DNA of 64,000 nt from Catalinimonas niigatensis (GCF_030506285.1 NZ_CP119422.1:5691501-5755500); one strand, 5' to 3'; shown: positions 34,211 through 43,856, counted from the first letter of the stretch. A program made the numbers and translations. Notes: generated by a model not told the origin, from the sequence alone.

Positions 34211-34294
34211 TGCGCACGAGAAGATTCGAACTTCCACACCAGTTAAGGCACTGCCCCCTCAAGACAGCGTGTCTACCAATTCCACCACGTGCGC
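34211..34294 (-). tRNA. tRNA-Leu (anticodon GAG)
   Basis: On the minus strand, the 84-nt gene starts with GCGCACG and ends with CGTGCGCA; the two arms pair as a seven-base acceptor stem with discriminator A. The anticodon stem CTGTC/GGCAG encloses the loop TTGAGGG, so the anticodon is GAG (reads CUC/CUU). A long variable arm is present as in Leu tRNAs (TGCCTTAACTGGTG region), and the T arm has GTTCGAATC. CCA is not encoded. The 3' end faces the integrase, fitting its use as the integration site. Confidence 0.9.
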
Positions 34295-34393
34295 GTAGAG
34301 GAGCACAAAATTAGAAAAATTGTCATAGTACACAATGCTTTTTTCAGCATTTTAGTGTATACTCTCATTAATCATATATTCAATACAAAAAAT

Positions 34394-35176
34394 ATGTATC
34401 AATACATCCAATATGAAACTCAAGATGGGCTGGCCACCATCACTTTGAACCGTCCGGAAGTATACAATGCCCTGAATCAAGGTATTAAAGAAGAGCTTTT
34501 ACAGGCTTTCAAAGAAGCTGAGCATAATCCTGAAATTAGGGTAGTGGTGCTGGCCGGTGCAGGCAAGGCATTCTGTTCGGGGCAGGATCTGAAATCCGCG
34601 CAGCAGGAGATGCAGGGAAAATCCTATGCAACTGCTATACGCGCCTACTATAACCCCCTGATCCTTCAGATGAGGCAGATGCCTAAGCCTATCATTGCCC
34701 GGATTCATGGCATTGCTGCGGGAGCAGGCTGTTCTCTGGCTTTAGCCTGTGATGTGCTGGTCGCCTCCGAAGAAGCTATTCTTAGTGAACTTTTTGTAGG
34801 CATAGGCCTGGTGATGGATTCCGGTTCAACTTATTTTTTGCCCCGCATGATCGGTAGCCTTAAGGCGTTTGAACTGGCAACGCTAGGCACACAAGTACAG
34901 GCTGCAGTAGCGCTTGAGTTGGGTTTAGTCAATAAAGTGGTACCCGAAGACTCACTGGATCAGGCAGTTCACACGTATGCCGAAGGCTATCTGAATGCCC
35001 CTTCAGCCACTGTAGGCCTGATCAAAAAGATGCTGTATCAGTCTGCCAATATGAACCTGGAAGAAGTGCTGGAACTGGAAGCTGAATATCAGGATAAAGC
35101 AGCAGTTACCCAGGATCACCAGGAAGGAATTCGGGCATTCATGGAAAAAAGAGACCCGGTCTTTAAAGGAAAATAA
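34394..35176 (+). CDS. paaG: Enoyl-CoA hydratase/isomerase, PaaG-like
   Basis: The protein has 260 residues from ATG 34394; an in-frame start at 34289 would overlap the tRNA. The crotonase fold is shown by TITLNRPEVYNAL, the oxyanion-hole region GAGKAFCSGQDLKS and GIAAGAGCSLALACDVLVAS. Asp in GIGLVMDSGSTYFLP matches the catalytic Asp of PaaG (1,2-epoxyphenylacetyl-CoA isomerase) better than generic hydratases. It would act in aerobic phenylacetyl-CoA degradation or beta-oxidation. No other paa genes are visible. First chromosomal gene after the tRNA. Confidence 0.8.
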   Translation: MYQYIQYETQDGLATITLNRPEVYNALNQGIKEELLQAFKEAEHNPEIRVVVLAGAGKAFCSGQDLKSAQQEMQGKSYATAIRAYYNPLILQMRQMPKPIIARIHGIAAGAGCSLALACDVLVASEEAILSELFVGIGLVMDSGSTYFLPRMIGSLKAFELATLGTQVQAAVALELGLVNKVVPEDSLDQAVHTYAEGYLNAPSATVGLIKKMLYQSANMNLEEVLELEAEYQDKAAVTQDHQEGIRAFMEKRDPVFKGK

Positions 35177-35185
35177 GTGTGTGCT

Positions 35186-35932
35186 ATGAAAACCTTTGAT
35201 ATTAAGCTTTTATTCTTTTTACTATCGTTCCTCCCTATTTCTCTCTCTGCTCAAGATATGAGTAATCCTGCCAAACAGCAGAATCTTGATAATCTTGCTA
35301 AAGATGGATACAGTGGCATGGTCCAGACTTATGATACCCGATACGAAGGCGTCAAAGGAAGCCCTTACCTCACAAAAAATTGGTTAGAAGGAAAAGTGGA
35401 ACTGGAAGAGGGAAGAAGTATTACTAACATTGAGCTATTGTATAATGTGTATACGGATGAGTTGATTGGCAGGAATAAGGGTAAAAAACCGGTGGTCATT
35501 GACAGAGGAATGGTACGCTCATTTACAATGGGTAAAAAGGACAATGCCAATATGGGTGATTTTATCAAAGTAGACTATCTGGATTATCAACTTGAAGATG
35601 TCAAAGAGCATCAGTATGTACAGGAATTATATAAAGGCGAGACTGCATTGTATGCGGTCAATAAGAAATTACTGAAGAAAGCCAATTATGAAGGGGCTTA
35701 TAGTGCCGGTGAAAAGTATGATGAATTTTCTGCCTTACAGGCTGACTATTATTTTGTAAACCCCGAAGGAGAAGTGTATAAATTCAAACCCAATAAGCGC
35801 TCAGTGGTAAGGGCTATGAAAGATAAAAAAGAAGCCATTAGTAATTATATTGAAGTGGAAAATTTAAATCTCAATGAAAGGGACGATCTCGTGAAGTTGG
35901 TCATGTATTACGAGATTCAGCAAAAGGACTAG
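35186..35932 (+). CDS. Exported protein of unknown function
   Basis: The protein has 248 residues from ATG 35186; a GTG three codons upstream overlaps the previous gene region. A signal peptide (about 1-21, FFLLSFLPISLSAQD) is clear. The mature part is acidic and Lys/Tyr-rich (VKGSPYLTKNWLEGKVEL, RGMVRSFTMGKKDNANMGDF). This pattern is found in many small exported Bacteroidota proteins without known function. The 3' end overlaps the convergent rsmE gene by 32 bases. Confidence 0.6.
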   Translation: MKTFDIKLLFFLLSFLPISLSAQDMSNPAKQQNLDNLAKDGYSGMVQTYDTRYEGVKGSPYLTKNWLEGKVELEEGRSITNIELLYNVYTDELIGRNKGKKPVVIDRGMVRSFTMGKKDNANMGDFIKVDYLDYQLEDVKEHQYVQELYKGETALYAVNKKLLKKANYEGAYSAGEKYDEFSALQADYYFVNPEGEVYKFKPNKRSVVRAMKDKKEAISNYIEVENLNLNERDDLVKLVMYYEIQQKD

Positions 35933-36638
35933 CGGCTAATTGCTGTAGTAACTGTAAACTGTGACAGGCGACAATCCCGGCAGTTTCTGTTCTTAGTCGG
36001 CTATTGCCCAAACTTACAGCTTTGAAACCATTTTCCACTGCCATCTTTACTTCTTTGGAGCTGAAGTCTCCCTCAGGACCAATAAGTACCACATAATTTT
36101 GCCTTGCCTGAGTGGCGTTGATCAGTTGAGGGCTTGGCTCATCGCCCAGGTAAGCAATATATTTTTCAGCTTCAGTAGCTTGCTGCTTCAGAAAACTTTG
36201 AAGGCTAATCAGGGGATGAATTTCCGGTAAGTAAGCATGTTGAGACTGCTTCATCGCACTGATGGCTTTGCGCTCCAGCCGATCCAGCTTCAGTACTTTT
36301 CTTTCAGAATTTTCGCAGAGGATAAAACTGATGTGATGCACACCAATTTCTACTGCTTTTTCCACAAACCACTCTGTGCGGTCTATGTTTTTGGTAGGCG
36401 ATAGGGCAATATGAATGCTGAAGTTATCTTTGGGAATTATTGAGGTCTTGGTGATGCTGAACGTACATTTTTTATCATTGGCCTGGCTAATTACAGCTTG
36501 ATAAAAATGCCCTTTACCATCGGCAATCTGAATAGAGTCACCTTCCTGTTTGCGCAGTACTTTGATACAGTGGCGTGACTCTTCTTTGTCTAAATAATGT
36601 TCTTCCTGATCAATACCAGGCTGGTAAAAAATAAACAT
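35901..36638 (-). CDS. rsmE: 16S rRNA m3U1498 methyltransferase RsmE
   Basis: The protein has 245 residues from ATG 36638; the frame upstream to 36731 overlaps pyrD. The N-terminal PUA-like domain begins MFIFYQPGI. The SPOUT domain ends with the RsmE signatures VVLIGPEGDFSSKE and SLGNSRLRTETAGIVA, which form the SAM-binding knot. It methylates U1498 of 16S rRNA. Seven bases after pyrD in the same direction, so it is probably co-transcribed. Confidence 0.95.
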   Translation of the reverse strand: MFIFYQPGIDQEEHYLDKEESRHCIKVLRKQEGDSIQIADGKGHFYQAVISQANDKKCTFSITKTSIIPKDNFSIHIALSPTKNIDRTEWFVEKAVEIGVHHISFILCENSERKVLKLDRLERKAISAMKQSQHAYLPEIHPLISLQSFLKQQATEAEKYIAYLGDEPSPQLINATQARQNYVVLIGPEGDFSSKEVKMAVENGFKAVSLGNSRLRTETAGIVACHSLQLLQQLAASPFAESRNT

Positions 36639-36645
36639 AATAGAG

Positions 36646-37704
36646 TTAATGGTGATCGACTGATTCCAACTGAATATTCCTGGCAACTGCCTGCTTGATT
36701 TCTTTGAGCACAGAGGGGCCTTCGTATACAAAGCCAGTATATAACTGGATCAGACTGGCTCCGGCTTCCAGTTTTTCCAGGGCATCTTTCGCAGAAGCAA
36801 TTCCTCCCACCCCCACAATAGGAATTTGTCCTCCCAATTGCTGGTGGAGATGGCGAATTACTTCGGTGGATCTCTTACGAATGGCCTGACCACTAAGTCC
36901 ACCGGCACCTATGGCTTTGACTTTTGCAATGGGTGTTCTCAGGCCTTCTCTGGAAATGGTCGTATTATTGGCGATGATGCCATCCATTTTCAGTTCCAAA
37001 CAGATCTCCACAATGTCATCCAACTGATGCGTACTCAGGTCCGGTGCGATCTTAAGTAAAATAGGCTTAGGAAAAGGCTTTTGCTGATTCAAAGTAATTA
37101 AATGTTGTAGCAGCGCTTTAAGGGGTTCTTTTTCCTGCAATTCTCTCAGATCGGGGGTATTGGGTGAACTTACATTTACTGTAAAATAATCCACCACTTC
37201 ATAAAGTGCCTCAAAGCAGAGTTCATAATCATCTTTTGCATTGGCATTGGGCGTCACTTTGTTCTTTCCAATATTTCCGCCTACGATGATATCGGATTGT
37301 CTTTGCCTTAGCCGTTGTACCGCTGCCTCCACACCTTCATTGTTAAAACCCATGCGATTCACCAGGCTTTCATCCTGTGATAAGCGAAAAAGCCTGGGTT
37401 TGGGATTACCATCCTGTGGGCGAGGGGTAAGCGTACCTATCTCTACAAAGCCAAAACCCAAAGTCGCCATTTCATCTACCATTTCGGCATTCTTATCAAA
37501 ACCGGCTGCCAGGCCCACGGGATTTCTGAATTTTAAACCAAATAATTCACGTTCCAGCTTCTGATCTTCCCATTCGTACATCATACGCAGGAAGGATGCT
37601 CCTCCCGGACTTTGATACACAGTACGCAGTAATGAGGTAGTAAAATGATGTGCACTTTCCGGTGCCATCTGAAAAAGCAAAGGTCTTATGAATTGCTTGT
37701 ACAC
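36646..37704 (-). CDS. pyrD: Dihydroorotate dehydrogenase (quinone), class 2
   Basis: The protein has 352 residues, the class-2 length. The N-terminus [20 protein letters not shown] is the membrane-associating class-2 extension. FMN-binding and catalytic segments are visible: [46 protein letters not shown] (with the catalytic Ser of class 2), [13 protein letters not shown] and [11 protein letters not shown]. It oxidises dihydroorotate and reduces menaquinone, the fourth step of pyrimidine synthesis. Confidence 0.97.
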   Translation of the reverse strand: MYKQFIRPLLFQMAPESAHHFTTSLLRTVYQSPGGASFLRMMYEWEDQKLERELFGLKFRNPVGLAAGFDKNAEMVDEMATLGFGFVEIGTLTPRPQDGNPKPRLFRLSQDESLVNRMGFNNEGVEAAVQRLRQRQSDIIVGGNIGKNKVTPNANAKDDYELCFEALYEVVDYFTVNVSSPNTPDLRELQEKEPLKALLQHLITLNQQKPFPKPILLKIAPDLSTHQLDDIVEICLELKMDGIIANNTTISREGLRTPIAKVKAIGAGGLSGQAIRKRSTEVIRHLHQQLGGQIPIVGVGGIASAKDALEKLEAGASLIQLYTGFVYEGPSVLKEIKQAVARNIQLESVDHH

Positions 37705-37720
37705 GCGATTATCAATTAAT

Positions 37721-38665
37721 TTATCGGTTTAGTTTATCATCAGCCATAGGTCTGCGGGAACGAGGGTGGCAGTCGATAATGACCTGCTTCAGGTAATCAC
37801 GATCCAGGTGCGTATAGATTTCTGTAGTAGTAATGGAGACATGACCCAGCATATCCTGTACCGCCCGCAGATTGGCCCCACCTTCAATCAAATGCGTAGC
37901 AAAAGAGTGTCTGAAGGTGTGAGGACTTACACTTTTGTTGATTCCTGCCGCCAGTGTGGCATCTTTGATGATGTAAAAAATCATCACCCTACTCAGTTTT
38001 TTTCCTCTGCGGTTCAGAAACACAAAATTCTCATGTCCCGGCTCAATGTCCATATACTGCCGCACCTCCTCTGTATACTGTTTAATATATTTCAGGGCAT
38101 CTTTACCAATGGGCACGATGCGTTCCTTATTTCCTTTACCCAGTATGCGCAGGAAGCCGATATCCGCAAAGATATTGTTCATTTTCAATTCCGTCAACTC
38201 AGTTACACGAAGTCCGGAACTGTAAAGTGTTTCCAGGATAGCGCGGTTTCTCAGTCCTTCTCCTGTAGAAAGCTCCATAGACTCCAGAATGCTTTCAATC
38301 TCATAATAGCTCAAAGTATCCGGTAACTTACGATTAAGTCTGGGGCCTTCAAGGAGTACCGAGGGATCTTCCATCATCACATCCTGAAAGAGAAGGAACT
38401 TATAAAAAGCTTTGATACCTGCCAGTATACGAGCCTGGGTGGCTACACTTAATCCAAGATCACAGATGTGCTCCAGCATCTTCTCCAGATGTTCCTGCCG
38501 GACGTCAAGAGGAGATAAATCCCAATCGGATAGTTCTACAAACTGCTGCAATTTATCAATATCGCTGACATAAGCTTTCAGGGAGTTTTCAGAAAGCGAG
38601 CGTTCGAGTTTGAGATAATCTTCAAATTCCCCTATATATGTTTCCCACTCTTTGAATTTCGCCAT
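37721..38665 (-). CDS. xerD: Tyrosine recombinase XerD
   Basis: The protein has 314 residues. The N-terminal core-binding domain (about 10-95) precedes the catalytic domain with Arg of [10 protein letters not shown], Lys of [11 protein letters not shown]-x-x-R of [11 protein letters not shown], His of [10 protein letters not shown] and Tyr of EIYTHLD. Xer recombinases resolve chromosome dimers at dif. This gene is in conserved chromosomal surroundings (pyrD, aroQ), unlike the recombinases at 4 and 33 kb. Confidence 0.93.
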   Translation of the reverse strand: MAKFKEWETYIGEFEDYLKLERSLSENSLKAYVSDIDKLQQFVELSDWDLSPLDVRQEHLEKMLEHICDLGLSVATQARILAGIKAFYKFLLFQDVMMEDPSVLLEGPRLNRKLPDTLSYYEIESILESMELSTGEGLRNRAILETLYSSGLRVTELTELKMNNIFADIGFLRILGKGNKERIVPIGKDALKYIKQYTEEVRQYMDIEPGHENFVFLNRRGKKLSRVMIFYIIKDATLAAGINKSVSPHTFRHSFATHLIEGGANLRAVQDMLGHVSITTTEIYTHLDRDYLKQVIIDCHPRSRRPMADDKLNR

Positions 38666-38824
38666 GTCTTAATGTACCTCTTTTGTCTGATCAAAAAAAC
38701 ACTTCCAGCGGATAGTTTTGACCTTCTCCTGCCTGCAAAGTAAATAGATTTTCCGTTCTATCTATACCGCCAAACACTTTTTGCAAGTCTTTGCTCGCAT
38801 AAATAAGTTACGCTAAATTGCAGC

Positions 38825-39256
38825 ATGAAAATACTGATTGTCAATGGACCCAACCTCAACCTGTTGGGCAGGCGCGAACCCGATATCTACGGCTCCAACT
38901 CTTTTGAAGACTATTTTCAGCAATTAGAAAATAATTTTGCGGAGCTTGATCTTACTATGTTTCAGTCAAATCATGAAGGCGAGCTACTGGATAAGTTGCA
39001 TGAAGTGGGCTTCTCCTATGATGGGATTGTGATAAATGCTGGCGCTTATACGCATACCTCTGTTGCCATTGGAGATGCCATTGCAGCGATCTCTACGCCT
39101 GTCGTAGAAGTGCATATCTCCAATGTGCATGCCCGTGAAGCTTTCAGGCACCACAGCTATCTGAGTAAACACTGTGCCGGAGTGATTGTAGGCTTCGGGC
39201 TGGAAAGCTACCGACTAGCGGTTCAATATTTTGCGAATAAGTCTACATCCCTATGA
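38825..39256 (+). CDS. aroQ: Type II 3-dehydroquinate dehydratase
   Basis: The protein has 143 residues, the usual length. Signatures: GPNLNLLGRREPDIYG, FQSNHEGEL, INAGAYTHTSVA and EVHISNVHAREAFRHHS. It dehydrates 3-dehydroquinate in the shikimate pathway. The following aminotransferase gene overlaps its stop by four bases (ATGA), so the two are translationally coupled. Confidence 0.97.
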   Translation: MKILIVNGPNLNLLGRREPDIYGSNSFEDYFQQLENNFAELDLTMFQSNHEGELLDKLHEVGFSYDGIVINAGAYTHTSVAIGDAIAAISTPVVEVHISNVHAREAFRHHSYLSKHCAGVIVGFGLESYRLAVQYFANKSTSL

Positions 39257-40314
39257 TTTCCTTCTATCCCGGACCTTCCAAAGTATACGCTGAAGTACCA
39301 GCCTATGTGAAAGAGGCTTATGCACAGGGAATATTAAGCACCAACCACAGAAGTAATGAGTTTGTAGAGATTTCTGCGTATACCATTAGCCTGCTGAAAG
39401 CAAAATTGCATATCCCCGAAGAGTACAAGGTATTTTATACCTCTTCTGCCACAGAATGTTGGGAAATTATCAGCCAGTCTCTGGTGAAAGAGGAATCTTT
39501 TCATATCTACAATGGTGCTTTTGGAGAAAAGTGGCTTCAATACGCTCAAAAGCTACAGCCCGGTGCCCGGCACACTGCCTTTGAGTTGAATGAAACTTTA
39601 TTAACAGAAGAAATTCAGGTGCCTGCCACTGCTGAACTGATTGCCCTGACCCATAATGAAACTTCTAATGGAACGGCATTAACGCAGGAGCAAATCGGGA
39701 GTATCAAAAGAATACATCCTGATAAGCTTGTGGCTGTGGATGCTACTTCATCTATGGCCGGAGTGGAATTGGAGTTTAGTTTTGCAGATGTCTGGTATGC
39801 TTCTGTACAAAAATGTTTTGGTCTGCCTGCCGGTTTGGCCTTGTTGGTTTGCTCTCCTCAGGCATTGGAAAAAGCAGCCACTGTGAATGAGCGAAAGCAT
39901 TACAATAGCCTGCTTTATATGCAGGAGATGATGGAGAAATGGCAAACTACCTATACACCCAACGTGCTGAATATCTATCTGCTGATGCGGGTTATGGAAA
40001 TGAGACCTACAATAGAACATACTGAAAAGCTATTGCTCCGGAGGTATCAAAAATGGATGGATACATTTGAAGATTTAACCTATGCCGACTTACTTGTAAA
40101 GAATGAAACAGTAAGGTCCAAAACCGTGATACCCTTTCAGGCAGACAAAGCTGTCATTGATCAGCTGAGAACAGAAAGCAAAAAGGCAGGCCTGGTGCTG
40201 GGTAATGGCTATGGAAGCTGGAAGGAGAGTAGCTTACGCATTGCTAACTTTCCGGCCATTGAAGATTGGGAGATAGAAAAGCTGACTGATTTCTTAAAGT
40301 CTTTTTCAGTTTAA
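39253..40314 (+). CDS. Class V aminotransferase (SerC-like)
   Basis: The protein has 353 residues. It is a fold-type I PLP enzyme: YPGPSKVY start typical of SerC-like proteins, LSTNHRSNEF, TSSATECWE, THNETSNGT, AVDATSSMAG and the PLP-lysine SVQKCFGLPAGLA. Likely a phosphoserine or other alpha-amino acid aminotransferase. The placement after aroQ suggests amino-acid synthesis. The substrate is not decided by sequence. Confidence 0.8.
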   Translation: MISFYPGPSKVYAEVPAYVKEAYAQGILSTNHRSNEFVEISAYTISLLKAKLHIPEEYKVFYTSSATECWEIISQSLVKEESFHIYNGAFGEKWLQYAQKLQPGARHTAFELNETLLTEEIQVPATAELIALTHNETSNGTALTQEQIGSIKRIHPDKLVAVDATSSMAGVELEFSFADVWYASVQKCFGLPAGLALLVCSPQALEKAATVNERKHYNSLLYMQEMMEKWQTTYTPNVLNIYLLMRVMEMRPTIEHTEKLLLRRYQKWMDTFEDLTYADLLVKNETVRSKTVIPFQADKAVIDQLRTESKKAGLVLGNGYGSWKESSLRIANFPAIEDWEIEKLTDFLKSFSV

Positions 40315-40353
40315 TTTTTTTCATTAGCATTGCTATTTCATTAACCTTTGTCC

Positions 40354-40923
40354 ATGATCCACTGGAAAGAGCTGATCTCTGTTACGCTTATTCTGTTCTC
40401 AGTTATAGATATCCTGGGGAGCATTCCTATTATCATTGAACTCAGAAAGAAATACGGGCACATACAATCAGGAAAGACCACTTTGGTAGCAGGGCTGATC
40501 ATGGTTACTTTCTTATTCTTGGGAGAGTCTATTCTGGCATTGTTTGGCGTGGATGTAGCCTCTTTTGCTATTGCCGGAGCCATCGTGATGTTTCTGATCG
40601 GGATGGAAATGATCCTGGGAATACAAATCTTTAAACCTGAAGCTGATGATGCGGGAGGCAGCCATTCTATTGTACCTCTGGCTTTTCCTTTACTGGCAGG
40701 AGCGGGTACCATGACCACGCTGATTTCTCTGAGGGCTGTCTACACCTATCCAAACATTCTGCTTGGTATTGTAATTAATCTTATATTAGTATTTATAGTG
40801 CTAAAATCTTCAGCCTGGTTGGAAGATAAATTAGGCAAAGCAGGTTTTAATATTTTAAGAAAAATTTTCGGTATTATTCTATTGTCAATAGCTATTAAAC
40901 TAGTGAAAAACCAGTTTACCTAA
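40354..40923 (+). CDS. MarC-family membrane protein
   Basis: The protein has 189 residues from ATG 40354 (a TTG lies two codons upstream). Six membrane segments and the family region VIDILGSIPIIIELRKKYG then LFGVDVASFAIAGAIVMFLIGMEMI match the MarC family, integral membrane proteins of unknown transport function. It shares one base with the start of the RNase HI gene (TAATG). Confidence 0.85.
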   Translation: MIHWKELISVTLILFSVIDILGSIPIIIELRKKYGHIQSGKTTLVAGLIMVTFLFLGESILALFGVDVASFAIAGAIVMFLIGMEMILGIQIFKPEADDAGGSHSIVPLAFPLLAGAGTMTTLISLRAVYTYPNILLGIVINLILVFIVLKSSAWLEDKLGKAGFNILRKIFGIILLSIAIKLVKNQFT

Positions 40924-41381
40924 TGATTACAATGTTCACTGATGGTGCAGCGAGAGGAAACCCAGGCAGAGGAGGATATGGCACAGTTCTTATTTATAAA
41001 AAACACCGAAAGGAATTGGCAGCGGGCTACCGTCAGACGACCAATAACCGTATGGAACTTCTGGCGGTCATTGTAGGACTGGAAGCCATTAAAAAGCCCA
41101 ATATGAAGGTGAAGATTTTTTCTGATTCGCAATATGTGGTAGATGCCATCAATAAGGGCTGGATATGGAACTGGGAGAAGAAGAATTTTAAAGACAAAAA
41201 AAACGCTGACCTCTGGAAACGCTTTATTCCTCTCTTTAAAAAACATGATGTAGAATTTAGCTGGATCAAAGGCCACTCCGGCATACCGGAAAACGAACGC
41301 TGCGATGAATTAGCAGTAGCCTGTGCCGATGGCGATCATCTGCTGGTAGATGAAGGTTATGAAAGTAGTATTAGTATGTAA
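40923..41381 (+). CDS. rnhA: Ribonuclease HI
   Basis: The protein has 152 residues. The four acidic active-site residues are all in place: Asp of MFTDGAARGNPG, Glu of NNRMELLAVI, Asp of IFSDSQYV and a C-terminal Asp in ERCDELAV. The GWIWNWEKKNFKDKKNADLW handle region is typical. It removes RNA from RNA-DNA hybrids. Confidence 0.97.
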   Translation: MITMFTDGAARGNPGRGGYGTVLIYKKHRKELAAGYRQTTNNRMELLAVIVGLEAIKKPNMKVKIFSDSQYVVDAINKGWIWNWEKKNFKDKKNADLWKRFIPLFKKHDVEFSWIKGHSGIPENERCDELAVACADGDHLLVDEGYESSISM

Positions 41382-41559
41382 CCAAACATCTTTTTACTTC
41401 AGCTGTTCTATTTTTTAATTATGTATTAATTCATTTTTTGATATGAAACTGCGTCATGCTGATCAGGCATGCAAAAGCTTCACTGATACGAGTTGTATCT
41501 CATACGAAGTTTGATGCTGCAGTGGAATTGTCACCGATAAATTCAAAATTTTTAAACAC

Positions 41560-41922
41560 ATGAAAGAAGAAGATCAAGTTCATCTCAGCAACATCTCCTC
41601 CATGATCAACGAAATTGAGGCCTATGTAGAGAACATGGATTACAATCAATTTTCAAGAGAGGAAAGCATCAGGCAATCTGTAGCCGTTAATTTACAGCAG
41701 ATCGGAGAAGCTTCAGACTTGCTTTCTGATGAGTTTAAGGAAGATTTCACGGAAATAGATTATAACGTATTGAATGCGCTTAAAAGGGCCAAGTTTGATG
41801 AAGCGATGGAAGTAGATCATCGGCAAATCTGGAATGTGGTTCAGAATGATCTGCCTGAATTTAGAAATATGGTAGAAACCCGCTCCGAACAAATGGATCG
41901 GGAAGATCCACTGGGGGAGTAA
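41560..41922 (+). CDS. HepT-like (DUF86) protein with degenerate active site
   Basis: The protein has 120 residues. The helical HEPN/DUF86 pattern is clear (SRTEEIIRQSVAVNLQQIGEASDLL-like: ESIRQSVAVNLQQIGEAS, then QIWNVVQNDLPEFRNMV). The motif equivalent to the catalytic R-x4-H of HepT RNases reads RAKFDEA, with Glu where His is expected. No MNT nucleotidyltransferase gene is adjacent. It is therefore probably not a nuclease toxin any more, and could be a domesticated regulator or an orphan antidote. It sits alone, followed by a strong terminator. Confidence 0.65.
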   Translation: MKEEDQVHLSNISSMINEIEAYVENMDYNQFSREESIRQSVAVNLQQIGEASDLLSDEFKEDFTEIDYNVLNALKRAKFDEAMEVDHRQIWNVVQNDLPEFRNMVETRSEQMDREDPLGE

Positions 41923-41957
41923 ACAGAATTTGTATATCAAACAGTTAGTCCAAAATA

Positions 41958-41987
41958 AAAAAGCCTCCTGAACATCAGGAGGCTTTT
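41958..41987. terminator. Bidirectional terminator
   Basis: AAGCCTCCTGA and TCAGGAGGCTT (41960-41970 and 41975-41985) form an 11-base stem flanked by an A-run and a T-run, so it can stop transcription from both the HepT-like gene and degQ. Confidence 0.85.
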
Positions 41988-42007
41988 TCTTTGACTAATG
42001 GTTTACC

Positions 42008-43498
42008 TTAAAGCGGCATACCATAATATTGTTTTTCGTCTGCACTATCAGGATAGATACCTTCTACCAAAACACCCCCTCTTTCATTCTCTACTACTTC
42101 AGTAAGATCTTCCACACTTCTGACAGGCTTACCTGCAATTCCGGTAATGATAAATCCGGGACGAATACCTTGCTGTCTGAATTTACCGGCAAAAGTTCTG
42201 ACTACTTTTACCCCACCTTCTACATTTAATTCTTCTGCTTCCTCTTCAGTAAGGGTTTGAAAATCAGCGCCCAGTTCTTCTAATGCTTCCACTCTGGTAC
42301 TTGATGCAATTTTGGCAGTACCTTCCAGGGTTTTGAGCTCCATAGTATAGTTCTGGCGTTCGCCATTACGCAATACTATTACTTCTACTTCATCACCAGG
42401 ACGTTTTCTACCGATGTAAGAAAGTAAGTCAGAGGTCTGGTTGATCTTTTTGTTATCTACCTGTACAATGACGTCACCTTTCTCTATGCCTGCGGCTGCG
42501 GCAGAACCACTTTCTACCAATTCAGCTACGTACACTCCCTGATTGGTATTCAGATCATATTCTTCTGCCAAAGCAGCATTTACTTCCTGAATGCTTACGC
42601 CCAGGAATCCTCTCTGCACACTTCCAAACTCTTTCAAATCGCTTACTACTTTGGTCGCGATATTGGATGGAACAGCAAAAGCATAGCCTGCATAAGCTCC
42701 TGTAGGACTGGCAATGGCGGAGTTAATGCCTACCATATCGCCATCCATATTCACCAGGGCACCGCCACTGTTTCCGGGGTTCACCGCGGCATCCGTCTGA
42801 ATAAATGATTCAATCGCATACTGCTGGTCACGAAGAATATTGATATTTCTTCCGGTGGCACTTACAATACCAGCGGTAACGGTTGAATTTAATCCTCTGA
42901 AAGGGTTACCAATAGCCGCCACCCATTGTCCTACCTTTACATCTTCAGAGTTAGCAAATTTCAGGAATGGCAATGCTTCCTCATCAATTTTGATCAGCGC
43001 CAGGTCCGTAGTAGGGTCAGTACCCACTACAGTAGCTACATAGCTTCTGTTGTCTACCAATACCACAGTGAGTTCATCAGCATCGGCCACTACGTGGTTG
43101 TTGGTAATGATGAATCCATCTTCACTGATAATAACTCCTGAACCTGAACCCATTCTGGGGCCACGTTGCTGTTGTTGAGGCAATTGATCACCAAAGAAAT
43201 CCCTGAAAAACTCAGGAATCTGCTGCTGCTGCTGATCGTTTCTGGCTACTGCTTCCTGTGTAGAGGTAATGTGTACTACCGCAGGTGTTGCTTTTTCTGC
43301 TGCTAACGTAAAATCAAAAGGAGTATCAGGTGCGCTGGTACTTTCATTATCGTAATAGCTTGCCGCATAAGCAGGAAAAGCATCTGAGTCTTGCTGGTGT
43401 TGCTGGCCCAGCTTGTCTCCTGCAAAGAAATAAAAAGCAGCGATAGTGAGTAGACTAGCTATCACCGCTGAAATGACTGGAGTGATTATATTTTTCAT
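42008..43498 (-). CDS. degQ: DegQ/HtrA periplasmic serine protease
   Basis: The protein has 496 residues. An N-terminal hydrophobic segment (about 5-25) exports or anchors it. The chymotrypsin-fold triad is complete: H135 (ITNNHVVAD), D165 (TTDLALIK), S244 (NPGNSGGALVN). Two PDZ domains follow (GVYVAELVESGSAAAAGIEKGD about 315 and a second about 415-480). A Gln-rich insertion (87-112) lies before the protease domain. It degrades or refolds misfolded periplasmic proteins. Confidence 0.95.
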   Translation of the reverse strand: MKNIITPVISAVIASLLTIAAFYFFAGDKLGQQHQQDSDAFPAYAASYYDNESTSAPDTPFDFTLAAEKATPAVVHITSTQEAVARNDQQQQQIPEFFRDFFGDQLPQQQQRGPRMGSGSGVIISEDGFIITNNHVVADADELTVVLVDNRSYVATVVGTDPTTDLALIKIDEEALPFLKFANSEDVKVGQWVAAIGNPFRGLNSTVTAGIVSATGRNINILRDQQYAIESFIQTDAAVNPGNSGGALVNMDGDMVGINSAIASPTGAYAGYAFAVPSNIATKVVSDLKEFGSVQRGFLGVSIQEVNAALAEEYDLNTNQGVYVAELVESGSAAAAGIEKGDVIVQVDNKKINQTSDLLSYIGRKRPGDEVEVIVLRNGERQNYTMELKTLEGTAKIASSTRVEALEELGADFQTLTEEEAEELNVEGGVKVVRTFAGKFRQQGIRPGFIITGIAGKPVRSVEDLTEVVENERGGVLVEGIYPDSADEKQYYGMPL

Positions 43499-43856
43499 TC
43501 TATATTTTGTATTTGAGTTTAACTTCGCTTCGGGAAAAATAATTTACCATCAGATAACTTATATACGCATTACTTATTGTATAGTATTAAACTGATTAGA
43601 GACAACTCAGGTTAAGTATTTCCTGATTTTCTCTGCAAATCACTATGGAAGGTTGAAAACTTATGTTCTCAAAACCAAACAAGCTGATGGCTTTCTTCCT
43701 TTCGGCTTTACAAAATACAAGGATAATACCAGCATAAAAGTTCTGTGTGAACCATACAAAATTGTGTCAAAATGACAATGAAAACGCTGAATAGGATAAA
43801 ATGTCATATACAAAACGACAACTATTGGGCGATAAATATCATTAAGGAAGTTACTT
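43499..43856. other. Intergenic region between degQ and the FAD oxidoreductase gene
   Basis: No supported gene. AT-rich, it should contain the divergent promoters of degQ (minus) and the oxidoreductase gene (plus). TTAAGGAAG just before ATG 43857 is a plausible ribosome-binding site. I see no strong repeat. Confidence 0.4.

Larger units (their letters stand above)
1..34211. mobile_element. Integrative prophage-like element, right end at tRNA-Leu
   Basis: Everything from the first base to the tRNA-Leu gene looks like one integrated element: lysis genes, a DNA-packaging or entry module, adhesion proteins, cargo and an integrase. The IntDOT-type integrase gene (32890-34059) is the last gene before the 3' end of the tRNA at 34211, the usual position for an element integrated into a tRNA 3' end. 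The left border and the second att copy lie outside the window, so the exact att core cannot be read. The right part of the window has housekeeping genes and no phage-like genes. Confidence 0.75.

Noticed and set aside
1-34211. Integrative conjugative element
   Set aside because: The integrase is of the type used by such elements, but no relaxase, VirB4/TraG-like or other conjugation gene is visible in the 34 kb; the left part outside the window could still change this.
37766-38326. 186-residue open frame opposite xerD
   Set aside because: Shadow of xerD; no start signal or recognisable domain.
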